A stretch of DNA of 64,000 nt from Shinella curvata (GTDB lineage Bacteria; Pseudomonadota; Alphaproteobacteria; Rhizobiales; Rhizobiaceae), in contig NZ_JALJCJ010000001.1 of assembly GCF_022899935.1 (NCBI RefSeq), positions 1,138,053 through 1,202,052 of the forward strand, in the 5' to 3' direction. A model generated the notes under the pieces. It was not told the DNA's origin, did not search any database, and was given only the letters and a program-made list of their open reading frames with translations. Within the stretch, counting starts at the first letter, position 1, and every line of letters starts with the position of its first letter. The translations under genes were made by a program, and so were the position numbers. Shown here piece after piece: positions 46,306-55,171 of this stretch.

Positions 46306-47379
46306 TTAGTTCTTCAGCTGGTCAGCCGTGTAGTAGGCCGAGTCCGTGACGAGGATCTTCTCGGCATTGGACTTGTCGACGGCAACCGGCTTCAGGAGGT
46401 AGGACGGGATGACCTTGACGCCGTTGTCGTAGGTCTTCGTGTCGTTAACTTCCGGTTCCTTGCCCTCGAGGATCGAGTTGACCATGCTGACAGTGACCTT
46501 GGCGAGCTCGCGCGTGTCCTTGAAAACAGTCGAATACTGTTCGTCAGCGAGGATCGACTTGACGGACGGCAGTTCGGCGTCCTGGCCGGTGACGACAGCC
46601 ATCGGCTGGTCGCCCGAGCCGTAGCCGACGCCCTTCAGAGCAGACAGGATACCGATGGAGAGACCGTCATAGGGCGACAGAACGCCATCGACGCGGCCGT
46701 CGGTGTAGGTCGAGGACAGCAGGTTTTCCATGCGGGCCTGGGCAACGGCACCGTCCCAACGCAGCGTGCCGACGGTTTCCATGCCGGTCTGGCCGGACTT
46801 GACGACGATCGCACCGCTGTCGATCAGCGGCTGAAGAACCGACATCGCGCCGTCATAGAAGAAGAAGGCGTTGTTATCGTCCGGCGAGCCGCCGAAGAGC
46901 TCGACGTTCCACGGCTTGGTGTCCGGGAACTTCGCCTTCAGGCCGTCGACGAGGCTGGTGGCCTGGAGAACGCCGACCTGGAAGTTGTCGAAGGTGGCGT
47001 AGTAGCTGACATTGCCCGAATCGCGGATGAGGCGGTCGTAAGCGATGACCTTCACGCCGGCGTCGGCAGCCTTCTGCAGGATGTCGGAGAGCGTCGTGCC
47101 GTCGATGGCGCCGATGACGAGAACTTTGGCACCCTTGGTGACCATGTTTTCGATCTGGGCCAGCTGGTTCGGGATATCGTCGTCAGCAAACTGCAGGTCC
47201 GGCGTGTAACCGGCTTCCTTGAACAGCTTTTCCATCGTCTCGCCGTCGGAAATCCAGCGGGTCGAGGTCTTGGTGGGCATGGAGATGCCGACCATGCCCT
47301 TGTCCTGGGCGAAAACCGGGGCGACGAACGACGCGACGCTGATGGCAGCGGCCGCGAGAAGCGAGGTGATCATTTTCAT
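46306..47379 (-). CDS. chvE: ChvE-like periplasmic sugar-binding protein
   Basis: 357 aa, with a Sec signal peptide ([24 protein letters not shown]). Mature-domain sequences such as [62 protein letters not shown] and [15 protein letters not shown] match ChvE of Agrobacterium, which binds arabinose, galactose, glucose and related sugars, feeds GguAB and can activate the sensor VirA. The ATG at 47379 follows GGGAGAGACC. First gene of the operon, divergent from gbpR. Confidence 0.94.
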   Translation of the reverse strand: MKMITSLLAAAAISVASFVAPVFAQDKGMVGISMPTKTSTRWISDGETMEKLFKEAGYTPDLQFADDDIPNQLAQIENMVTKGAKVLVIGAIDGTTLSDILQKAADAGVKVIAYDRLIRDSGNVSYYATFDNFQVGVLQATSLVDGLKAKFPDTKPWNVELFGGSPDDNNAFFFYDGAMSVLQPLIDSGAIVVKSGQTGMETVGTLRWDGAVAQARMENLLSSTYTDGRVDGVLSPYDGLSIGILSALKGVGYGSGDQPMAVVTGQDAELPSVKSILADEQYSTVFKDTRELAKVTVSMVNSILEGKEPEVNDTKTYDNGVKVIPSYLLKPVAVDKSNAEKILVTDSAYYTADQLKN

Positions 47380-47546
47380 AGAAAGGTCTCTCCCTTGTGC
47401 GCACTGGCCGTTGAGCCAGGCATTGTTCTGTGCACGGGCGGGGTCGCTTTCAGGCGACGGCCTGGACTGGTGAGCAAAAGCCCGCCGGTCCCCACTCCCA
47501 AGGACCCCAGCGCACATCGGCGAAACCTCTACCGAATTGCCATAAC

Positions 47547-47589
47547 TGTCAAATGCAATGAGCTTCTAATTCGATACCAAAATTGGTAT
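47547..47589. promoter_or_regulatory. GbpR-type operator and chvE promoter region
   Basis: ATACCAA-AA-TTGGTAT (47574-47589) is a 7-bp inverted repeat with 2-nt spacer, a T-N11-A LysR-type box. On the minus strand a TTGACA (47547-47552) lies downstream of it, with no strong -10 box. If the start is near 47518 the box is centred about 65 bp upstream, the usual LysR activator position. It also lies 40 bp before the gbpR start, fitting autoregulation. The rest of 47380-47629 shows no other clear motif. Confidence 0.6.
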
Positions 47590-47629
47590 AGAGGGGCAGA
47601 TATGTAATATTTTTACGACCGAGGGTGCG

Positions 47630-48637
47630 ATGCGTTTGCACAATGATATCGACGAGCCGCTTTTTCCCGACGAGGGCGCCGACAATCTGCAGGGCGTCGG
47701 CCTGCTGCGCAGCGGCCTGAAACTCAACCATCTGCGCATGATCGTCGCCATCGAGGAGCACAAGCAGGTCAGTGCTGCGGCGGATGTGCTGAACATCACG
47801 CAACCGGCCGCCTCCCGCATGCTGACGGAAATGGAGACGATCCTCAAGGCGCAGCTCTGCGAACGCGTGTCGCGCGGCGTGGCGCTGACGGCCTTCGGCC
47901 GGGCCTTCGCGCGGCGGGCGCGCACCATCCTGCTCGAACTGCGCGAGGTCGACCGCGAGCTTTCGGCGCTGAAATCCGGCACCGGCGGTTCGGTCTATCT
48001 GGGTTCCGTCACCGCACCGGCGATCAGTCTCGCCGTGCCGGCGATCCAGCAGGTCAGCGCCGCCTATCCGGGCATCGAGGTGAATGTGCGCGTCGAGACG
48101 AGCAACGTGCTCGCCCGCGAACTCTTGGCCGCCCGGCAGGATTTCATCATCGCCCGCGTGCCCGACGACCTCAATCCGCGGCTGTTCAACGTCACAGAGA
48201 TCGGCATCGAAAAGGCCTGTCTCATCGTGCGCAAGGGCCATCCGCTGACGGAAAAGCCGGTCGTGGGCCTTGCGGATCTGCCGCATTTCGACTGGGTGTT
48301 CCAGCCCGCCGGCACGCTTCTGCGCCGCCGCATCGAGGAACTGTTCATCGCCGACGGCGTGCCGCTGCCCTCCACCGTCGTCAACACCTCGTCGATCCTG
48401 CTGACCACCGCCATCGTCTGCGGCTCGAACGCCATTGCGCCCGTCGCCCGCGACATGGCTGTCTTCATCGCCGATGTCGGCGCGCAGGCCGGCGAGATCA
48501 GCATTCTCAACACGGATTTCGATATCGACATCAAGCCCTACAGCCTGATTTCCGTGAAAGGCCGGGCGCTCCCCCCGAGCGCCAAATTGCTTTATGATCT
48601 CATCCTGCAACGCAGCCGGATGCTTTCACCGGACTGA
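47630..48637 (+). CDS. gbpR: LysR-family regulator of chvE, GbpR-like
   Basis: 335 aa. The HTH is near residues 32-85 (LKLNHLRMIVAIEEHKQVSAAADVLNITQPAASRMLTEME), preceded by an extra 30-residue acidic leader typical of GbpR. The effector domain follows. GbpR activates chvE in Agrobacterium in response to sugars; the divergent position to chvE with a shared T-N11-A box supports the same role here. Confidence 0.88.
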   Translation: MRLHNDIDEPLFPDEGADNLQGVGLLRSGLKLNHLRMIVAIEEHKQVSAAADVLNITQPAASRMLTEMETILKAQLCERVSRGVALTAFGRAFARRARTILLELREVDRELSALKSGTGGSVYLGSVTAPAISLAVPAIQQVSAAYPGIEVNVRVETSNVLARELLAARQDFIIARVPDDLNPRLFNVTEIGIEKACLIVRKGHPLTEKPVVGLADLPHFDWVFQPAGTLLRRRIEELFIADGVPLPSTVVNTSSILLTTAIVCGSNAIAPVARDMAVFIADVGAQAGEISILNTDFDIDIKPYSLISVKGRALPPSAKLLYDLILQRSRMLSPD

Positions 48638-48652
48638 ACGGAGAAAGACACC

Positions 48653-49153
48653 ATGTTCGGCATGACCGTTTTCGAATCCGTGCTGGAAAGGCTGAAGGCC
48701 GAGGCGCGCCAGGCCGAGGAAGATGCAGCCGATGAGGCTGCGGACGACGACGGCCCTGGCGAGATTCGCGGCCTGACATCTGGTTTTGCCGGTATCGGCA
48801 CGGGTGGCACCTTCGTCTCCGGCTCGCAGGCAGCCGCCGCCTATCTCGACCTCTACGAGGAGCCGCGCCCCGTGGAGCCCGAACCGCAGCCGGCCCCCGA
48901 GCCGCCCGCTGCCCCGCCGCATCTCCTGCGCGTCGCGCCGGAAGAGATTGCCGAGGACCTTGCACTCAACGGCAAAGAAGGTGTGGACGACCTTCTCGCC
49001 CGCCGTCGCAGCTTTGCCCGCGAAAACCATCCCGATCGGGCGCCGGAGGACCTGCGCGCCAACGCGACATTGCGCATGAAGGTTGCCAACATGCTGATCG
49101 ACGAGACAATCCGGAGGCTAAAAGTGGAAGAGAGCCTTGGGCTTTCGCGCTAG
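48653..49153 (+). CDS. J-domain protein
   Basis: 166 aa. A C-terminal J-like domain has the HPD motif in FARENHPDRAPEDLRANATLRMKVANML (residues about 120-150). The N-terminal half is an acidic and proline-rich linker (EPRPVEPEPQPAPEPPAAPP). It would stimulate DnaK-type chaperone ATPase, client unknown. It follows gbpR by 15 bp and ends in the CTAG shared with the opposite gene. Confidence 0.8.
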   Translation: MFGMTVFESVLERLKAEARQAEEDAADEAADDDGPGEIRGLTSGFAGIGTGGTFVSGSQAAAAYLDLYEEPRPVEPEPQPAPEPPAAPPHLLRVAPEEIAEDLALNGKEGVDDLLARRRSFARENHPDRAPEDLRANATLRMKVANMLIDETIRRLKVEESLGLSR

Positions 49154-49371
49154 CTCTTCGTTTCCTCCGGCGGCTTGGCGGCCGGGTCGGAGGGCTTGAA
49201 GAACAGGATGAGGTTGGCAAAGGCGTAGGCGGTCACGACGAGGAAGATCGTCGCCCAGGTCTGTTCGCCATTGTAGAACTCGACACCCGTCCACGCCGCG
49301 CAGGACCCGACCAGCAGCAGCCGCCGCCAGAGCGGACGGTAGAACGGGTGGTCGGGGTCGATGAATTTCAT
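49150..49371 (-). CDS. small two-helix membrane protein
   Basis: 73 aa, with GGAGACATTC ahead of the ATG. Two hydrophobic stretches (LLLVGSCAAWTGVEFY and TIFLVVTAYAFANLILFF) are separated by a short loop; the C terminus is charged (PSDPAAKPPEETKS). Function is unknown; similar short proteins are common in rhizobia. Its TAG stop shares the palindromic CTAG (49150-49153) with the J-domain gene. Confidence 0.75.
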   Translation of the reverse strand: MKFIDPDHPFYRPLWRRLLLVGSCAAWTGVEFYNGEQTWATIFLVVTAYAFANLILFFKPSDPAAKPPEETKS

Positions 49372-49431
49372 GAATGTCTCCTCACGCCTTCAGGCCTACA
49401 TAGGCGGTTTTCCAGCGCGAGGAAACCGGCT

Positions 49432-50226
49432 TCATGATGGAAGGCGATCAAGAAAAGCGGCAAGCTCCGGAGGCTCAATCCCGACAAGGTGGCCTTTCTC
49501 CGGATAGGCGCCAGAACGCACATCATCGGCATATTCGCGGAAGGCGGCGATGCGCTCCTGCTGGAGGCGATCATATTCCGCCGCGAAATTGCGGTAAACC
49601 TTGGCATGGCGCGGGTAGTGGCCGCGATTCTGGCCGAGCACATCATCGGCAAAGAGATATTGCGCATCGCAGCCCGTGCCAGCGCCCATGGAGAGCATGA
49701 AGAGCGACGTCCTGGCGCTGATCGCCGCCGCGATCTCGCCCGGCACGACCTCGATTTCGGCGGCAAAGGCCCCGGCCTCCTCCAGCGCCTTCACCTGCCG
49801 GAAGATTTCCAGCGCACTGTCCGCCGTCTTGCCGACGGCGCGAAAACCGCCGGTCCAGGTGGCTTTGGAGGGAATGAGGCCGACATGGCCGCAGACCGGA
49901 ATGCCCTCCTCACGCAGGCGCCGCACGGTGGAAAGGCCAGCCGCGCAATAGACGGCATCGCCGCCTGCCCGCATCGCCTGGAAGGCGCCGCGCAGATAAT
50001 CGTCGGCGGTGATGAAATCGCCGTATTCGAGGCCCGGAAAGGCAAAGACAGTCGGGGCCGCCTCGCGAAAAGCCGGCCCGAGCAGAACGGGCGGCACGGA
50101 GACGAGGTCGATGCCCGCCTGTTCGGCGGCTTCAGCCTCTTCCAGCGTGACGACGCGCAGCATGGTGAGCTGGCGCTTGCCCTTCATCGCCTGGATATCG
50201 GCAACGGTCGGTCTTTTGGTCTTCAT
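49432..50226 (-). CDS. PanB-family (ketopantoate hydroxymethyltransferase-like) protein in the moc cluster
   Basis: 264 aa from the ATG at 50226, with CGGAGGACATC upstream. It keeps PanB-like segments DIQAMKGKRQLTMLRVVT (N terminus), EEGIPVCGHVGLIPS and EIEVVPGEIAAAIS (the Glu of the general base), and GHYPRHAKVYRNFAAE. The segments that in PanB carry the metal-binding acids are changed: VGDSLG is SVPPVLLG, the ADLPF-like Asp is AFPGLEY, and KIEGG is YCAAG. So it is a PanB-fold paralogue unlikely to be a normal Mg-dependent ketopantoate synthase. It lies 20 bp after mocF in the same direction. Confidence 0.75.
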   Translation of the reverse strand: MKTKRPTVADIQAMKGKRQLTMLRVVTLEEAEAAEQAGIDLVSVPPVLLGPAFREAAPTVFAFPGLEYGDFITADDYLRGAFQAMRAGGDAVYCAAGLSTVRRLREEGIPVCGHVGLIPSKATWTGGFRAVGKTADSALEIFRQVKALEEAGAFAAEIEVVPGEIAAAISARTSLFMLSMGAGTGCDAQYLFADDVLGQNRGHYPRHAKVYRNFAAEYDRLQQERIAAFREYADDVRSGAYPEKGHLVGIEPPELAAFLDRLPS

Positions 50227-50246
50227 GATGTCCTCCGGGACGCCGT

Positions 50247-51470
50247 TTACGCGGCGAGCAGTTTCTTGAGCTTGGTCTCCGGTGCGGCGAGTTCGGCCGG
50301 ATCGGGATGGATGCGGGCGGCGATCAGCATTTCGGCGAGACGGATGTCGCGGGCGACCGCATTGCCCGGCCCGATGCCGCTTGCCGCAATCAGCCGGCCC
50401 TCGGCATCGAGATGAAAGAGAATGAAGGCGCCCTCGCCCATGTCGCGGCGGACCGTGCTGACGGCACCATCGGCAAGGCCAGCGATCTGCAATGTCATGT
50501 CGTACTGATCCGACCAGAACCACGGCACGGCGGCATGGACATCCGCACCGCCCAGCATGTTGGCGGCAGCAAGCTGACCCTGCTCCTGCGCATTGCGCCA
50601 GGATTCAAGCCGGATTCGGCGATCACCATAAAGCGGTAGCGGATAGGACGTGCAGTCGCCCGCAGCAAAAATATCGGGATCGGAGGTGCGCAACAGGCCA
50701 TCGACGGCGATGCCGTTTTCCACCGTCAAGCCCGCGGCTTCCGCGAGTTCCGTATTCGGCACGGCACCGATGCCGACGACGAGCAGATTGGCACTGACGA
50801 CGCTGCCATAGCCCAGCGAAATCAACACCTCGCCTGCCCGCTCCTCGACACCGGCCACCTTGGCGCCACAGAGAATGTCCACGCCCTCGGCGGCATGACG
50901 GCTGGCGACGATTTCGGCGATCTCGGCCGGCACGCCACGGGTCAGCACGCGCGGCAGGCCCTCCACCAGCGTGACGCGCGCCCCCAGCTTGCGGGCGCTG
51001 GCGGCAAGCTCCAGCCCGATGAAGCCACCGCCGAGAATGGCGACATGGCTCCCCTCGACGAGATGTTCGCGGATACGCGCCGCATCGTCATGACTGCGCA
51101 GCGCAAGGATGCGCCCGCCATGGGCCGCACCCGGCAGGGTGCGCGGACGTGCGCCGGTGGCCAGCAGCAGCCTGTCATAGGGAACGACCGTGCCATCGCC
51201 CAGCACTACACGCTTCGCGTTGCGGTCGATCTCGGACACCGTGCGGCCGAGCAGCAGGTCGATACCAGCTTCGACATAGCGGCCGGGCTCGGCGACGAAT
51301 TTCGGGCCAGCGCCGGCGACGAGCGCCTCCTTGGAGAGCGGCGGGCGCTCGTAGGGCAGATGGGGTTCGCTGCCGATCAGGGTCAGCGTGCCGTCAAAGC
51401 CCTTTTCGCGCAGGGCAAAGGCTGCGCGCGCGCCGCATTCGCCGGCGCCGACGATCACGAAATTCGCCAT
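50247..51470 (-). CDS. mocF: ferredoxin reductase of the MocDEF monooxygenase
   Basis: 407-aa FAD/NAD-linked reductase. FVIVGAGECGARAAFALRE is the FAD-binding motif (residues 3-21), ILGGGFIGLELAASARKLG the NAD motif (about 145-165), and TSDPDIFAAGDCTSYPL the second FAD motif, all as in ferredoxin reductases of Rieske/alkane oxygenase systems. It would reduce the Rieske protein MocE, encoded just upstream (10 bp apart). In S. meliloti mocF has the same role in rhizopine catabolism. Confidence 0.88.
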   Translation of the reverse strand: MANFVIVGAGECGARAAFALREKGFDGTLTLIGSEPHLPYERPPLSKEALVAGAGPKFVAEPGRYVEAGIDLLLGRTVSEIDRNAKRVVLGDGTVVPYDRLLLATGARPRTLPGAAHGGRILALRSHDDAARIREHLVEGSHVAILGGGFIGLELAASARKLGARVTLVEGLPRVLTRGVPAEIAEIVASRHAAEGVDILCGAKVAGVEERAGEVLISLGYGSVVSANLLVVGIGAVPNTELAEAAGLTVENGIAVDGLLRTSDPDIFAAGDCTSYPLPLYGDRRIRLESWRNAQEQGQLAAANMLGGADVHAAVPWFWSDQYDMTLQIAGLADGAVSTVRRDMGEGAFILFHLDAEGRLIAASGIGPGNAVARDIRLAEMLIAARIHPDPAELAAPETKLKKLLAA

Positions 51471-51479
51471 GATGGTTTC

Positions 51480-51794
51480 CTAAATTCCGATAAAGACCGT
51501 GCCGCCCTCGACCTTGACCGGATAGGTCCTGAGGTCGACGCAGACGGGGGCGCCCTTGGCCTCGCCGGTCTTGTAGTTGAAGCGGCCGTTGTGCTTAGGA
51601 CATTCGATGATGTGATCCATCACCAGGCCATCGGCGAGGTGGATCTTCTCATGCGTGCAGAGCCCGTCCGTCGCGTGATAGGTGTCCTCGGGGCTGCGGT
51701 AGATCGCGAAGGTGCGACCCGCATGGTCGAAGCGGATGACATCCTCCTCGTCGATGTCGTCGGCTGCGCAGACTTCGATCCAAGTGTCGCTCAT
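51480..51794 (-). CDS. mocE: Rieske 2Fe-2S ferredoxin
   Basis: 104 aa. The Rieske ligands are Cys46/His48 (LCTHEKIHL) and Cys65/His68 (IECPKHNGRF). Small soluble ferredoxin of the NirD/biphenyl-dioxygenase type that delivers electrons to MocD. It lies between mocD and mocF in the same direction. Confidence 0.92.
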   Translation of the reverse strand: MSDTWIEVCAADDIDEEDVIRFDHAGRTFAIYRSPEDTYHATDGLCTHEKIHLADGLVMDHIIECPKHNGRFNYKTGEAKGAPVCVDLRTYPVKVEGGTVFIGI

Positions 51795-51822
51795 GGGTGT
51801 CTCTCCTCCAGGAAATCAGATG

Positions 51823-52908
51823 TTATTCGGCGGCGGCGAAGGCCGGTTCGGCGTGGAACTCTTCCTTGTAGGGTCGCGCCGTCTCGGGCAGGTCACGCTT
51901 GAGGAAGTAATCTTCGTTGCGCAGCTGGCGCAGGAAGGCCGGCAGCATTTCGCGGTAGCCGTGCCACATGGACGGGTTCGGCGCCGGCAGGTCATGCCTG
52001 ATCATGGCGTGCAGCCGCGGCAGGGCATGATAGGGCACCATCGGGAACATGTGATGCTCCACATGGTAGTTCATGTTCCAGTAGATGAAGCGGCTCACCG
52101 GGTTCATGTAGACGGTGCGGCTGTTCAGGCGATGATCGATGACATTGTCGGCAAGGCCGCCGTGCTGCAACAGGCCGGTCATGACATGGTGCCAGGCGCC
52201 GTAGAGCCGCGGCAGGCCGATGAACATGGCCGGCAGGATCGAGCCGAAGGCGAAGCACGCAGCGATCGTCGCGAGATAGATGACGAGCCAGATACGGGCG
52301 ATGCGAATCGCCTTGCCCTGCTCCATCTCGGGAACGAAGGTCTTTTCGGCTTCGCTCATGACGCCGGCCGCATTGCGCACCATGTCGATGACGGCATGCC
52401 AGGCATCGAGAATGCCGAAGAAGTTCAGCACGAGACGCAGAAGATCCGGCGGGCGCATGACGGCGATCTCGGGATCGCGGCCGACGATGACCGTATCCGT
52501 ATGGTGGCGCGTATGGCTCCAGCGCCAGGTCACCGGATTGCGCATGATCATGAAACAGGCGATCTGGTAGACGGCGTCGTTCATCCACATCGTCTTGAAG
52601 GCCGTACCGTGGCCGCATTCGTGCCAGCGGCTGTCCGAGGCCGAGCCGTAGAGCACGCCATAGATCAGGAAGAATGGTACGGCGGCCCAGCTGCTCCAGA
52701 ACCACGCGCCTAGCGCACCGGAGACGACCATGGCACCGAGCCAGATCGCGGTGTCGCGAATGGCGGGTCCATCGCTGCGCTGCATCAGCGCCTTCATCTC
52801 CTTGCGCGCAACATCGGTGTGGTACCACTCGGCCGCAGCCAGACCATTGGCAACGGCCGCTTCGGCGTCGCGCCCCAGAAGGCTATAGTCCCGCTTCGTC
52901 GGCTTCAT
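51823..52908 (-). CDS. mocD: fatty-acid-desaturase-type oxygenase (rhizopine demethylase component)
   Basis: 361 aa. Three histidine boxes bind the di-iron centre: H96ECGH100, H132TRHH136 and YH282VEHH286, with four predicted transmembrane segments around them. The ATG at 52908 (MKPTKRDYSLLG) is the likely start; the frame extends upstream to 52983 without homologous sequence. MocD in S. meliloti, with MocE and MocF, is required for demethylation of 3-O-methyl-scyllo-inosamine. First gene of mocDEF and the PanB-like gene, divergent from the LacI regulator. Confidence 0.9.
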   Translation of the reverse strand: MKPTKRDYSLLGRDAEAAVANGLAAAEWYHTDVARKEMKALMQRSDGPAIRDTAIWLGAMVVSGALGAWFWSSWAAVPFFLIYGVLYGSASDSRWHECGHGTAFKTMWMNDAVYQIACFMIMRNPVTWRWSHTRHHTDTVIVGRDPEIAVMRPPDLLRLVLNFFGILDAWHAVIDMVRNAAGVMSEAEKTFVPEMEQGKAIRIARIWLVIYLATIAACFAFGSILPAMFIGLPRLYGAWHHVMTGLLQHGGLADNVIDHRLNSRTVYMNPVSRFIYWNMNYHVEHHMFPMVPYHALPRLHAMIRHDLPAPNPSMWHGYREMLPAFLRQLRNEDYFLKRDLPETARPYKEEFHAEPAFAAAE

Positions 52909-52997
52909 CGCTGTTCCTCCCGCAAGGCGCTGTCCGAGGACCCGCCGTATCTGATGGGCAAACGATAGCGCTGCTGCTTGCATCTCTCAATCCTGCC

Positions 52998-53034
52998 ATG
53001 ATAGAATGCGTCAAATTACATCATTAGCTATCAT
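52998..53034. promoter_or_regulatory. inverted repeat between mocD and the LacI regulator
   Basis: ATGATAG (52998-53004) and CTATCAT (53028-53034) are perfect 7-bp inverted arms 23 bp apart, in the 161-bp divergent region. A TTTGACG between them on the minus strand could be the -35 of the mocD promoter. Probable operator region for the adjacent LacI protein; not proved. Confidence 0.4.
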
Positions 53035-53069
53035 TCAGTACTGATGGAAAGATTTCACGGAGGAGAGCC

Positions 53070-54101
53070 ATGGCATCGCGACCGACGATTTCGGATCTTG
53101 CGCAGGCGGCTGGCGTCAGCGTCGCAACGGTCGACCGGGTGCTGAACGGCCGCCACAAGGTGCGCGAGGAGACGGCGCGCCGGGTCTATGAAGCTGCCAA
53201 TGCCATCGGCTATCACGCGCTCGGCCTCATCCGGCAGCGCGTCTTCGAGGACCTGCCGCAATATCGGCTCGGCTTCAGCTTCCAGCGTCCCAACCAGGCC
53301 TTCTACCAGAACTTCGCCCGCGAAATCGAAATCGCCTGCAATGCGTGCACCGTTGCCCGCATCGTGCCGCAGATCGAGTTCATCAATGCGCAGACGCCAT
53401 CCGCGATGACAGAGATGCTGCGCCAGCTTTCGACACGCAATCAGGCCCTTGCCGTCGTGGCACCCGACTATCCCGCCACGACAACCATGGCGGAAGACCT
53501 GAAAAACCGCGGCATTCCGCTGTTCTGCCTGCTCTCCGATTTCGCCATGGACATCCGCCAGGGTTATATCGGCCTCAACAATATGAAGGTCGGCCGCACC
53601 GCTGCCTGGATGATCGCGCGCGGCGCAAAGCGTCCCGGCAAGGTGGCGATCTTCGTCGGCAGCCATCGCTTCCATGGCCATGAACTGCGCGAGATCGGCT
53701 TCCGCTCCTTCTTCCGCGAGAAGGGCCAGGGCTTCGAGGTGCTGGACACGCTGGTCAATCTCGACACTAGCGAGATCACCCACGAAGCGACCGCCAACCT
53801 GCTCGCGCAGCATCCCGATCTTGTCGGTCTCTATGTGGCGGGCGGCGGCATGGAGGGCGCGATCTCGGCGGTGCGTGAGGAAGGTTTTGCCGGCCGGATC
53901 CAGCTCATCGTCAACGAACTCACGCCGGAATCGAAGGCCGGCCTTGCCGATGATGTCGTGACCATGGCGATCAGCACACCCCTGCCCGCGCTCTGCCGCG
54001 AGCTCGTCTCGCTGATGGTGACGGCGATCGAAAAGGGTGAAAATGCCGTGCCCGGCCAGACCTTCCTGCCCTTCGATCTCTTCACGCCGGAAAATATCTG
54101 A
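53070..54101 (+). CDS. LacI-family regulator of the moc cluster
   Basis: 343 aa. LacI headpiece: TISDLAQAAGVSVATVDRVLNGRHKVREETARRVYEAA (residues 6-43), with hinge, followed by a periplasmic-binding-like sugar domain. The ATVDRVLNG version is typical of LacI proteins in inositol/rhizopine loci. It is divergent from mocD and upstream of mocC, so it may control both directions. It is not MocR of S. meliloti, which is a GntR-type protein. Confidence 0.88.
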   Translation: MASRPTISDLAQAAGVSVATVDRVLNGRHKVREETARRVYEAANAIGYHALGLIRQRVFEDLPQYRLGFSFQRPNQAFYQNFAREIEIACNACTVARIVPQIEFINAQTPSAMTEMLRQLSTRNQALAVVAPDYPATTTMAEDLKNRGIPLFCLLSDFAMDIRQGYIGLNNMKVGRTAAWMIARGAKRPGKVAIFVGSHRFHGHELREIGFRSFFREKGQGFEVLDTLVNLDTSEITHEATANLLAQHPDLVGLYVAGGGMEGAISAVREEGFAGRIQLIVNELTPESKAGLADDVVTMAISTPLPALCRELVSLMVTAIEKGENAVPGQTFLPFDLFTPENI

Positions 54102-54263
54102 CGCTCTTTTGAAAGAATTCCATCACGGCGTATTGCTAATCTTTCAGCAATGAGGGCGGCATCGCCACCTTGGCCTTTGACGACCGTCAAGCGCATCCCG
54201 ATCCTCACATGTGCATGCGAGGCCGCCCTGTCGGTGGCCCCGAGACCGGAGGACACCCATTCC

Positions 54264-55070
54264 ATGCCGACTTTCGCCATCAACCACATGACGGCGCCCG
54301 CCCTCGCGCTCGACGCCTTCTTCGCGCTCGCCGTCTCGCTCGGCACCAGCGCCGTCGAAATCCGCAACGACCTTGACGGCAACGCCATTCTCGACGGCAC
54401 GACGCCCGACGAGGTGAAGGCGCTTGCCGAGCGCCACGGCATCACGATCATCTCGATCAATGCCCTGCAGCGCTTCAACGAGTGGACGCCCGCCCGCGCC
54501 GCCGAGGCCCGGGAACTGATCGACTATGCCGCTGCCTGCGGCGCCAAGGCACTCGTGCTCGTGCCGAAGAACGACGGCACCGGGCAGGCCGATGGCGAGC
54601 GGCAGGCTAACCTTGGCCAGTCCCTGACGGAACTCAAGCCGCTGCTCGATGCCGCCGGCATCATCGGCCTCGTCGAACCGCTCGGCTTCGAAATCTGCTC
54701 GCTGCGCTCCAAGCGTGAAGCCGTCGAGGCCATCAAGGCTGTCGGTGGGGAACAGACATTCCGTCTGGTGCACGACACGTTCCACCATCATCTCGCCGGC
54801 GAGCCCGAACTCTTCGCCGATTTCACCGGCCTGGTGCACATTTCCGGCGTCGAGGACCCGGCAGTATCGGTTTCCGATATGCGCGACGGCCACCGCGTGC
54901 TCGTCGGCCCGGCGGACCGCCTGGCAAATACCAGTCAGATCAAGGCCTTGCTTGCCGCCGGCTATACCGGCCCGCTCTCCTTCGAGCCCTTCTCGCCCAC
55001 CGTGCACGGTGTCGCCGACCCCAAGGCCGCCATTGCCGAAAGCATCGCCTTCATCCGCGAAAACATCTGA
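54264..55070 (+). CDS. mocC: sugar phosphate isomerase/epimerase-like protein
   Basis: 268 aa TIM barrel of the IolE/MocC type. Visible: AINHMTAPALALDAFFALAVSLGTSAVEIRND, TIISINALQRFNEW, and metal-ligand regions EPLGFEICSL, VHDTFHHHLAG and GVEDP. The ATG at 54264 is the start; GGAGG lies 11 bases upstream, a little far. In S. meliloti MocC is required for rhizopine breakdown, perhaps dehydration or isomerisation of the inosose product. Stands 162 bp after the LacI gene and 254 bp before mocB; the first gap has no clear motif. Confidence 0.8.
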   Translation: MPTFAINHMTAPALALDAFFALAVSLGTSAVEIRNDLDGNAILDGTTPDEVKALAERHGITIISINALQRFNEWTPARAAEARELIDYAAACGAKALVLVPKNDGTGQADGERQANLGQSLTELKPLLDAAGIIGLVEPLGFEICSLRSKREAVEAIKAVGGEQTFRLVHDTFHHHLAGEPELFADFTGLVHISGVEDPAVSVSDMRDGHRVLVGPADRLANTSQIKALLAAGYTGPLSFEPFSPTVHGVADPKAAIAESIAFIRENI

Positions 55071-55171
55071 AAATCCGGGGTGGCGGGGCTTGCCGCCGCG
55101 CCTTTTCCCCAGCTTCGGCGGAAATCCCGTCCTGCAAAATGGAACGGGCTTGACGCCATGAGCAGAAAATG

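Noticed and set aside
53070-54101. Naming the LacI-family gene mocR
   Set aside because: MocR of S. meliloti is a GntR-type regulator with an aminotransferase-like domain; this protein has a LacI headpiece.
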